From: Stakelama saccharophila
Lineage (GTDB): Bacteria > Pseudomonadota > Alphaproteobacteria > Sphingomonadales > Sphingomonadaceae
Assembly (NCBI RefSeq): GCF_032229225.1
Contig: NZ_CP135076.1
Span: 372,001 to 436,000 of the forward strand
DNA length: 64,000 nt
Reading direction: 5' to 3'
Shown here: in pieces, positions 34,686 to 44,100 of the stretch
Layout: every line of letters starts with the position of its first letter
Position numbering within the stretch: the stretch's first letter is position 1
Position numbers and translations under genes: made by a program
Notes under the pieces: generated by a model
Told to the model about the DNA's origin: nothing
Database searches by the model: none
What the model saw: only the letters and a program-made list of their open reading frames with translations

Positions 34686-36239
34686 CTATAGCGCCTGTCG
34701 CGGTCTTGTCCGGTCAGACGAGGCGGCCTCTGTAACATTCAACCAGCTTTCCCGTCCGAAGCGCCTTGCCAGATGTGTGCAAAGGCCATCCATGACGTTG
34801 CGCTGGTGATCGGCACGGCAGAACTGCCGTGCCGAGATCCGGTAAAGGTACAAGGCCATATGCGCGGCTTGTGCTTTATCGACCAAGCGCAAGTGCCGTT
34901 CCAGGTCGTCGGGAAGTGTCGTTTCCTCCGGGGAGGCGGTGAGCAGGCCGATGCGCAATCTGGTTTCGGGGCGCAACCTGAACAGGACCAGACCTGTATC
35001 ATGGGCGCGTTCACGATCGTCACAGGCCATGAAGGCAACGATCTTGAGGATCAGCAGATAGACGTGGAAGTCGCTTTCCGGTTCGGACAGCTCGATCGCC
35101 CGGTCGTACAGCGACAGGCTTTCTTCAAACCGGCCCGAGCAGGCGCGGAACTGGCCCAAGGTGGCAAAGGCCGCGGCGAAAGCAGGGCTGCGCTCGAACG
35201 CTTCTTTGGCCATGGACTGCGCCCGATCGAAATATCCTCGGGTGATGAAGAGCAGCAGTTTTGCCGCCCCGAGCGCCTGAATCGCATTGTCCTTCACGGC
35301 ATGCAGATTGGCGAGCACCAACTCCTCGATCTCATCCTCTATCCGGTCCCAGGCCTCGGCCGAGAGGGCGGTAGCTTTATCGTCCTGATGCAGGAGCCGA
35401 GTATAGAGCGCAGTGGCTCGCATCAGGCCGCTTTCGGCGTTATCCGATGTCGTTGCGTTATGTCGGCTGGTCCTGGTGAGGCTTTCCCGCCAGCTTTCCT
35501 GCACGTCGCCGGTGACGGTGGTTGAAGCCTCCTGAACGCGAACGGGCAGGGGGTTCGTGGTCGGCGAGATGGTATGGGGAACGGCTGCCTTGTGCGACCA
35601 GGCGGCATCCACCAGCTTGCGCGATACCGCGCCCAGGCAGTTCCGCCAGTCATCCATCGGCGCCTGTATCCTGTCGCTCATCACGATCTCGCCCGTGGAG
35701 CCATGGCGCAATGCCAGCGCTATGTGCAGCCGGCGCGGCTCAGGAAACAGGCTCGCTTCGACCGTGTATTCGGCATCGTGGTCGTGTGCCGATTCTTCTG
35801 CCAGCACCACTCTGCCTTCGCCCGTCCTTTCGCTCAGTTCTCCGCCCAACACTTCGGGAAAACTGTCCAGCTCCCACTCCATGTCCATGCCATATACGGG
35901 ACCGATGCGCAGGAATGCCCGGGGCGCCGCCAGCTTTCCCGGAGGAGCGATCCACAGATAGCCTTCGCCATATTGTGTGGCGATGAAACGGGGATTGCGC
36001 GCCTTGTCGCCGAGCTTGTTGCGCAGCCGATTGATCAGGAAATCGACATTGCGCTCTCCGGCTTCCGCACTGGCGCCATCGATAACGTCCAGCACATACT
36101 GCCGCGACACGATCCGGCCTTCGCTGCCGATCAGCGCGGAAAGAACGGCGCGCTCCTTGCGCGTGAAGGTGATCTGCCGGCCATTGTCACGCCGTGCGCT
36201 GGCGAACATCTCGTCGAAGGTCAGGTCGTGAAATCGCAT
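34686..36239 (-). CDS. Winged-helix (OmpR/CadC-type) regulator with TPR-like C-terminus
   Basis: 517 residues. The first ~100 are a Trans_reg_C winged helix: FTRKERAVLSALIGSEGRIVSRQYVLDVIDG, ERNVDFLINRLRNKLGDKARNPRFIATQYGEGYLW. There is no receiver domain and no membrane helix. The C-terminal ~250 residues are helical TPR-like repeats (FDRAQSMAKEAFERSPAFAAAFATLGQFRACSGRFEESLSLYDRAIELS), a layout like HilA or other cytosolic CadC-like activators. A central ~100 residues (YTVEASLFPEPRRLHIALALR) may bind a partner or ligand. It diverges from the TpsB/TpsA genes across 146 bases and is the obvious candidate controller. Confidence 0.85.
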   Translation of the reverse strand: MRFHDLTFDEMFASARRDNGRQITFTRKERAVLSALIGSEGRIVSRQYVLDVIDGASAEAGERNVDFLINRLRNKLGDKARNPRFIATQYGEGYLWIAPPGKLAAPRAFLRIGPVYGMDMEWELDSFPEVLGGELSERTGEGRVVLAEESAHDHDAEYTVEASLFPEPRRLHIALALRHGSTGEIVMSDRIQAPMDDWRNCLGAVSRKLVDAAWSHKAAVPHTISPTTNPLPVRVQEASTTVTGDVQESWRESLTRTSRHNATTSDNAESGLMRATALYTRLLHQDDKATALSAEAWDRIEDEIEELVLANLHAVKDNAIQALGAAKLLLFITRGYFDRAQSMAKEAFERSPAFAAAFATLGQFRACSGRFEESLSLYDRAIELSEPESDFHVYLLILKIVAFMACDDRERAHDTGLVLFRLRPETRLRIGLLTASPEETTLPDDLERHLRLVDKAQAAHMALYLYRISARQFCRADHQRNVMDGLCTHLARRFGRESWLNVTEAASSDRTRPRQAL

Positions 36240-36385
36240 GCGGCCTCTGATCTGGTGACGGGATTATGACCGGCCATGATCGCCGAAGGGTGCATAAAAA
36301 ATCCCCGGAATCAAATACTGGCACAACAATCGTCGTTTAGCCCCATTGCCAGGAGTTTGGACGTAATCACCAAGGGGGTCGTGGG

Positions 36386-38104
36386 GTGAACGGGTATCGG
36401 TTTGGCGGGACTGCCGTCTTGTTGTGTGTGATCGCCAGCCCCGCGCTTGCCCAGACCGCGAGTCAGATCACGCCCGACAGCTATGCGCCGCCCGTCATGC
36501 GCGAGGGCGACGGGATCAGCCTGCCGGACAGCGGAGCGTTGCTGGTTCCCGAAGGGGCCGACGATGTCTCGGTTACGCTGGCGGGCGTCAGGGTGGAAGG
36601 CGCGACTATCCCGTCCGGGGTCCAGGCAGAGCTTGAGGAGGCCCTGGTCGGCCGGCGCATCCCGGTGGCGCGCATTTACGAGGCGGCCTCGCGGTTGGAG
36701 CAGCGCCTGGCGCGCGAGGGCGCGGTGCTCAGTCGCGTGGTGGTGCCGGCGCAGGACCTGGACGATGGCGGCACGCTGCGCCTGGTCGTGGTGCAGGGTT
36801 ATATCTCGCGCATCGACACCGCCAGCCTGCCGCTGCAGATCCGCACGCGGGTGGCCCGGGTGCTGGCCCCGCTTACCGGCAGCCGCACTGCCACGCTGGG
36901 CGATATCGAGCGGCGCCTGCTGCTGGCCGGCGACACGCCGGGCACATCCTTGCGATCCACTTTGGCACGGGGAGAAAAGCCCGGGGCGACCGTGCTGGTG
37001 ATCGAGGCCGATTATCGCCCTGTGACGATGAGCGTATCGCTCGACAGCGGGATTTCCGACACCCTGGGCGGTGAGACCTATGGCCTTGGCGCGCAGTTCA
37101 ACTCGGCGCTCGGTCTGGGCGAGACCGTCTATCTGAACGCGAACGGCACGCCCACGCTCGACAAGGAAACGAGCTTTCTCGAACCCACGCCGCGCAACCG
37201 CGCGCTGGCTGCCGGAATCGTGATGCCGCTGGGCGATGATGGGCTTGCCGTCAATATCGAGGCGACCGATGCGCGCACCACGCCGGTGCGGCAAAGCGCG
37301 GCGGTGCCCGGTGTGACCAGCCGGTTCCGGCGGGGATCGCTGCGCCTGACCTATCCCGTGATCCGGTCGCGCGGCAGCAACCTGACGGTCTCGGGCGCCT
37401 TCGATATCCAGGAGGAACGGCTGAGCATCTTCGATCCCATAGACCTGCCGCTGTCGTTGGACCGGTTGCGCGTGCTGCGCGCCGGCGCAGACTGGCAGAT
37501 GCGGGATGAGAGCGGCGGCAGGCTGCAACTATCGGCGCGGGCCTCTGTCGGGATCGACGGGCTTGGCGCACGGTCGGCGGACGATGCCACGGCGGTGTTG
37601 CCGCTGTCGCGCGCGGGCGCCGATGCCGCGTTCGAGAAGCTGGCCGTGGATGCCGAAGCCTCGCAACCGGTGGCGGAGCACCTGACGCTGGCCACGATGG
37701 GATCGGCGCAGACGTCCTTCGGCGATCCGCTGGTCAATTCCGAGCAGTTCGGCATCGCCAATCGCCAGGGGATCTCGCCGCTGGCTTCCGGCTCCTTGCA
37801 GGGCGATGCCGGTTATATCCTGCGTTCGGAGGTTCGCGCCCCGTTCGCCTGGCAGACGGGGCCGGGCTTCGTCTCGCTAGTGCCATACGGCTTTGTCGCG
37901 GCCGGCGGGCTGCGGCTGGAAAATCCCACGGCGTTCGAACGGCGCACGACCACGGCGGAAGCCTATGGCGCGGGCATCCGCGCCAGCTTCGCGGCGGATG
38001 ACCAGTCGCCCGCCCTCTCCGCCGGTATCGAATATGGTCACGGGGATGCCGATGGACGCCCCGGCGACGACCGCGTCACCGTCTCGCTCTATTTCCAGAT
38101 CTGA
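36386..38104 (+). CDS. TpsB transporter, ShlB/FhaC/HecB family
   Basis: 572 residues starting at a GTG (gtgaacggg). A signal peptide ends in IASPALAQ. Next come a ~130-residue POTRA region (VTLAGVRVEGATIPSGVQAELEEALVGRRIPVARIYEAASRLEQRLAREGAVLSRVVVPAQDL, LRLVVVQGYISRI) and a 16-strand barrel with VSLDSGISDTLGGETYGLGAQ and the family L6-loop-type region. It ends with VTVSLYFQI. It exports the TpsA protein encoded 11 bases downstream. Divergent from the winged-helix/TPR gene. Confidence 0.9.
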   Translation: MNGYRFGGTAVLLCVIASPALAQTASQITPDSYAPPVMREGDGISLPDSGALLVPEGADDVSVTLAGVRVEGATIPSGVQAELEEALVGRRIPVARIYEAASRLEQRLAREGAVLSRVVVPAQDLDDGGTLRLVVVQGYISRIDTASLPLQIRTRVARVLAPLTGSRTATLGDIERRLLLAGDTPGTSLRSTLARGEKPGATVLVIEADYRPVTMSVSLDSGISDTLGGETYGLGAQFNSALGLGETVYLNANGTPTLDKETSFLEPTPRNRALAAGIVMPLGDDGLAVNIEATDARTTPVRQSAAVPGVTSRFRRGSLRLTYPVIRSRGSNLTVSGAFDIQEERLSIFDPIDLPLSLDRLRVLRAGADWQMRDESGGRLQLSARASVGIDGLGARSADDATAVLPLSRAGADAAFEKLAVDAEASQPVAEHLTLATMGSAQTSFGDPLVNSEQFGIANRQGISPLASGSLQGDAGYILRSEVRAPFAWQTGPGFVSLVPYGFVAAGGLRLENPTAFERRTTTAEAYGAGIRASFAADDQSPALSAGIEYGHGDADGRPGDDRVTVSLYFQI

Positions 38105-38115
38105 GGATCATCGCC

Positions 38116-41100
38116 ATGACCCGCAAGTTCGCCTTTCTGCTCGCCACCACCGGCCTCGTCCCCTTCGTCGCTCCCGCCGCCGCGCAGACCTTGCCGCAGG
38201 GCGGCGCCGTCGTGCGTGGCGATGCCACCATTGGAATGCCATCGGGCGGCGCGCTGGGTATCGACCAGCATTCGGAGCGCGCGATCATCAACTGGAACAG
38301 CTTCTCGGTCGGCAAGGACGGCCGGGTCGATATCCGCCAGCCCGATGCGCAGGCGGCGCTGCTCAACCGCGTCACGGGCGATGCCACCTCGCGCATCGCC
38401 GGGCAGATCAGCGCCAATGGGCAGGTCTATCTGGTCAACCCCAACGGGATATTCATCACGAAGAGCGGTTCCGTCGATGCGGCGGGCTTCGTCGCCTCCA
38501 CGCTCGATATCGGCAATGACGATTTCATGGCGGGCGAGATCGTGGTCACCGGCAAGGGCGGTTCGGTCGCCAATGCCGGCACCATCTCCATTGCGCACGG
38601 CGGCTATGCGGCACTTGTCGGCGGGGAGGTCAGCAATAGCGGGCTGATCGCGGCGCCCATGGGCAAGGTGGCGCTGGGCGCGGGCACGCGCGCGACGCTG
38701 GACTTCGAAGGCGACGGTTTCCTGCAGGTGGCATTGCCGGAGGATGCGGCGTCCACCATCGGCATGTCGGGCCGTATAGAGGCGCAGGGCGGCAGCGTCA
38801 TCCTCTCTGCCGCCGATGCGCGCGCGGCGGCGCGCGGCGTGGTCAATATGTCTGGCGTGATCGCCGCGACCGGCGTGGAAGGGCGCGATGGCGCCGTGCG
38901 CCTGACCGGCGGTGACGTCGCCCTGTCCGGCGCGGATATCGACGTGTCGGGCGCGCATGGCGGGGGCGATGTCTCGCTGGTGTCCACGCGCAGCATGGCC
39001 GTGGATGCGGCCAGCACCATCGCCGCCGACGCCACCGCCAGCGGCACGGGCGGCGATGTGTTCATCTGGTCCGATGGCGACACCAGCGCCAAGGGCACGC
39101 TCAGCGCGCGCGGCATAAGCGAAGGCGGCTTCGTCGAGACATCGGGCAAGACGGTCGATTTTGCCGGGATCACCGTCGACACCAGCGCGGCTGCTGGGCG
39201 CTACGGCGAATGGTTGATCGATCCGCTCGATCTGATCATCGGGCAGGCCTATGCCGACAGTGTGAGCGAGCAATTACTCGTCAACAATATCACGCTGGAA
39301 ACGCAGGATAGCGGCCCCGATGCCGGCGACATCATCGTCAATGGCGCGATATCGTGGGACGCAGGCACCACACTGACGCTGAGTGCTCATCGCAATATCA
39401 CGGTTAATGCCGGAATTACGGTGGCCGGGAATGGCGGTGTCTCCCTGCTGACAGGTCAAGGCGGCAGCGGTGGTGATTATCGCTTCGGCGGGGGCGCGAG
39501 CTTGGCCTTCACCGGCAGCGGCGGCAGTCTGTCAATCAATGGTGCCGATTATGCTCTGATCCGCTCCATGGCCGAGCTGGACGCGATCGACAGCACCGGT
39601 CTGAGCGGCCGCTACGCGCTCGCGGGCGATGTGGAGGCGGCGGGCGTGACTTACACCCGGGCCATAGTTGGAGAGGATGTTAGCAGCCGATTTACCGGCA
39701 CCTTCACGGGGCTTGGACACACCATCTCGAACCTCACTATCGAGGCGCCCGACAACGATTATATCGGTCTGTTCGGCTTCGCAAACGATAGCACATTGCG
39801 CGATGTCGGCATGATCGGCGGCAGCGTAATCGGGAGCGATTCGGTCGGGGCCATAGCCGGGATCGCGCGACGAGCCACCATACGCAATGTCTATAGCACG
39901 GGATCGGTGTCGGGCGATCAGTATGTTGGGGGGCTAATCGGCTTCGGCACCGCGGCAACGGTGACGAATGCCTATACCACGGGCGCGGTGGCGAGTGAGT
40001 CTGTGGCCGGCGGACTGATGGGCTACGGCTCCGATGCGACAGTGAGCAATGTCTATGCCACCGGCGCAGTGTCGGGCACCAATCGAGTCGGCGGCCTGAT
40101 CGGCAATGGCTTCGATGCAGCAGTGAGCAATGCCTACGCCACCGGCGCGGTGTCGGGAACCGACGTTGTCGGCGGCCTGATCGGCAATGGCGGATTTGCC
40201 ATGATCAGCAATGCCTATTTCGATACCGGAACGACCGGGCAGAACTCGGGCATCGGTAGCGGTACGGCGTACGGCGACCCGGTCACAGGTTTGACAACCG
40301 CCCAGTTGCAATCCGGGAGCGCGACCTTCAGCAGCGATGCCTTTGCCGGCGGCACTGGCGGTCTCTACCCCTATCTCGCCAGCTTCTTCCCTGGCGGCGT
40401 GGAGACAATCGACGGTACGTTTGCCGATGCCGCCGGCGCAGTGTCCGGGGCGGCAATCCGCTTCTACAGCGGCGGCGATGTGATCGGCACGGCATCGACC
40501 GGTGCGAACGGTTATTACTATGCCATCGTCCAGCCCGGTATCCTCGCGGCGGGGCAGGATTTCGGCAGCGTCCTGACGCTCGACCACGGACAGGGCGCCA
40601 CCGGTGTGCTGCACGCCAGCGACTATACGCTGGTCCCGGGCGGCAACCTCCTGCTCACGATAGGCCAGCTCACGAGCTATAGCGATGGCTCGCTCTATTC
40701 CGAAATCGTGGATCAGTTCCCCGATACATTCGGCGGGGCCTTTGAAGCCGACTGGGCGAACCTCGACCCGTTCGTCCACACTACAGGCAACCTGGCGCTC
40801 GACCGGGCGTTGACGGTCGCGGATGGCGAAACGCTTGGCCTTATCGCCGGCGGTGATCTGCTGATCGGCGAAGACATCACGGTCGACGGCGCCGGCGCGG
40901 TATTGCTGGGCGCGGGCGGCGATTACCGCTTCGCGGGCGCCAGCCTGGATTACGGTGCGAATGATCAGGGCGGCACGCTGAGCATCGACGGTGCGGCCTA
41001 TGATCTGATCTATTCCATGGCAGAGCTGGACGATATCGACGCGACCGGGCTGGGCGGCAATTATGCGCTCGCCACGGATCTGGACGCGTCCGGCACGACT

Positions 41101-44100
41101 TATAACGACGCGCTGGTCGGAAGTGCCGCCAAGTTTACCGGCACATTCACCGGACTGGGGCATACGATCAGCGATCTCCGGATCGATGCGCCGGATACCG
41201 ATTTTCTGGGTCTGTTTGGCAGAGCCAACGGCACGGTCCGCGATATTGGAATGGTCGGCGGGACGGTGTCAGGGCGACACGGTGTCGGCGGCCTGATCGG
41301 CGGTGGCGATTTCGCGACGATCAGCAACGCCTATGCCACGGGGGTGGTGTCGGGAGTCACCTATGTCGGCGGCCTGATCGGCGATGGCCGCGGCGTGTGG
41401 CTGTCCAATGCCTATGCCACGGGAGCGGTGTCGGGGAGCGATGCCGTCGGCGGCCTGATCGGCCTTGGCTTAGGCGCGAAAGTGTTCAATGGCTATGCAG
41501 CTGGAGCGGTGTCGGGAGTCACCTATGTCGGCGGCCTGATCGGCGACGGCCACGGCGTGTGGCTGTCCAATGCCTATGCCACGGGAGCGGTGTCGGGGAG
41601 CCATGCCGTCGGCGGCCTGATCGGCCTTGGCTCGCTCGCGACGATAAGAAACGCCTATTTCGACACCCAGACCACCGGGCAGAGCGAAGGCGTCGGCTTT
41701 GACACGCCGGCCAATGGCCCCGGCACCGGCCTGACCACAACGCAACTTCAGAACGGCGATGCCACGTTCTCCGGCGATGCGTTTGCAGGCGGCACGGGCG
41801 GCCTCTATCCTTATCTGGCGAGCTTCCACCCCGATGGCGTGCGCGCGATTACCGGCTTCGTACGAGATGGCGACAGCAATGCGCTGTCGGCGGCGCTGGT
41901 CTCCGCCTATGCGGGCCGCGACGTGCTGGATAATCGCGGCGAAGCGCAGATCGGCACGGCGATCAGCGGAGCCAATGGCTACTATTACGTACTGGTGCCG
42001 GGCGATGCGCTCGATGACGCTGGAAGCTATAGCGTCATGGCAGGCGACGTGTCTGACTTCGACGCGCTTCTTCAAACGGACCGTTTGACCAACGACACGG
42101 TGCTGAGCGGGAATCTGCTAACGGACAGCGTTTGGCGGATCCTGACCGACGCCCCCTCGCTGACGGAGGCATTCGATGGGCTGGGAAACGCCCCGGGGTC
42201 TTCAACCTCGGTGACTACCTTCCATGTTGACCACGAAATTCCGGGTGTCGCCCTGGAACTCTACGCATCCGGGCCATTCACTATCGACGACGAGATCATG
42301 TTCTCGGAAGGGGGCGACGTCACAATCGATGTCGCTGCGGGAGACCTGACTCTCGGAAGTGGGGTTCTGACAGGCGGCGATATCACGCTGATCACCCGCG
42401 GGGCATTCATAAACGAGAGCACGTCTTACACGCCCCTCAAAACCCGCGATCACCGCTGGTTGATCTATTCCGCCAATCCCGACGCCAATGTTTATGGCAG
42501 GGGACTGGACAGCGGCAATACCGCCGTCTGGAACACCGAGGCGGGCGACACGGTGACGCAGGCGGGCAACCGTTATGTCTTCGCCTATCAGCCGACGATC
42601 ACCGTCTCCGCCGTCGATGCCAGCAAGACCTATGGCGATGCAATCGATCTTTCCGCAAGCTATGACAGGGCGGGTATCGAACAGGGCGTGGCGGGCGCCT
42701 ATCTGGGCGACGATTACGCCACGATCCTCAGCGGCGCCCCCGCGCTGGCATCCGCCGGGGCGGCGGCGGGGGCCGATACCGGCGACTATGCCATCTCGCT
42801 TGACCAGGGAGCGCTGTCCATCAGCGGCGGCTATAAGCTGGCGCTCGGCCCCGATGCGACGCTGTCGGTCGCCCGGCGCGCGCTGACGATCAGCGCCGAC
42901 GATCTCGGCCGCATTTACGGCGATGCCAATCCGGCGCTGAGCTACACGGCAGGTGATCTGGTCAATGGTGATACGCTCACCGGCAGCCTGGCGACCGATG
43001 CGGATGCGCGCAGCGACGTTGGCGACTATGCCATCACCCAGGGCACGCTCACCGCGGGCGACAACTATGCGATCAATTTCACCACCGGCACCTTGTCGGT
43101 AACGCCACGCCACATCGACGTAACCGCCCTCGGCGGTAGCTCGATCTACGGCGAGGCTCCGGCCGATCCCGGCTTCGCCGCCACCAACCTCGCCAGCTTC
43201 GACACGGTGGCTGCGCTGACCGGCCTTGCCAGCAGCTTCGGCATCGACGGCACCACCGACGCGGGCAGCTACACGCTGACGGTCGACGGCGCGCTGACGA
43301 ACGGCAATTACGTTATCGACGCCCGCACCGCGGGCACCTGGACCGTCGGCCAGCGCGCGCTGACGATTACAGCCAACGATCTCCACCGCATTTACGGCGA
43401 CGCCAATCCGGGTCTGACCTGGACGGTTGGCGGCATGGGCCTGGTCAACGGCGACGAACTGACCGGGGCGCTTGCGACCGACGCCGTCATCACCGGCGAC
43501 GTCGGCAGCTATGCCATCGAACAGGGTACGCTGGCGGCGGATAGCAACTACGATGTCATCTTCACCCCTGGGACGCTGACGATCGATCCGCGCCATATCA
43601 CCGTGACCGCGCTGGGCGGCAGCTCGATCTACGGCGAGGCCGCCGTCAATCCGGGGTTGTTGGCGACAGGACTTGCCGACTTCGACGATCTATCGGTGCT
43701 GACCGGCCTCTCGAACAGCTTCGGGATCGACCGCACCACCGACGCGGGCAGCTACACGCTGATGGTGGATGGCACCCTGACCAACGGCAACTATGTAATC
43801 GACAGCCGCATCGATGGTACATGGACCGTCGGCCGGCGCAGCCTGACGATCGCGGCGAATGACCTCACGCGCATCTACGGCGATGCCAACCCGGCGCTGA
43901 CCTACACGCTCGGGGGCTTGGGCCTGGTGAACGGCGACACGCTGAGCGGTGCGCTCGTGACCGATGCCGAGGCGAGCAGCGACGCGGGTGGCTATGCGAT
44001 CGGCCAGGGGAGCCTCGGCGCGAACGGCAACTATGACGTGTCATTCACCGGCGGCACGCTAACGGTGACGCCGCGTCATATCGACGTGACGGCGCTGGAT

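Noticed and set aside
42202..43596. Long antisense frames across tpsA
   Set aside because: They follow from the high-GC codon pattern and repeats of tpsA. They lack recognisable domains, and the + frame is fully explained by TPS, GLUG and MBG regions.
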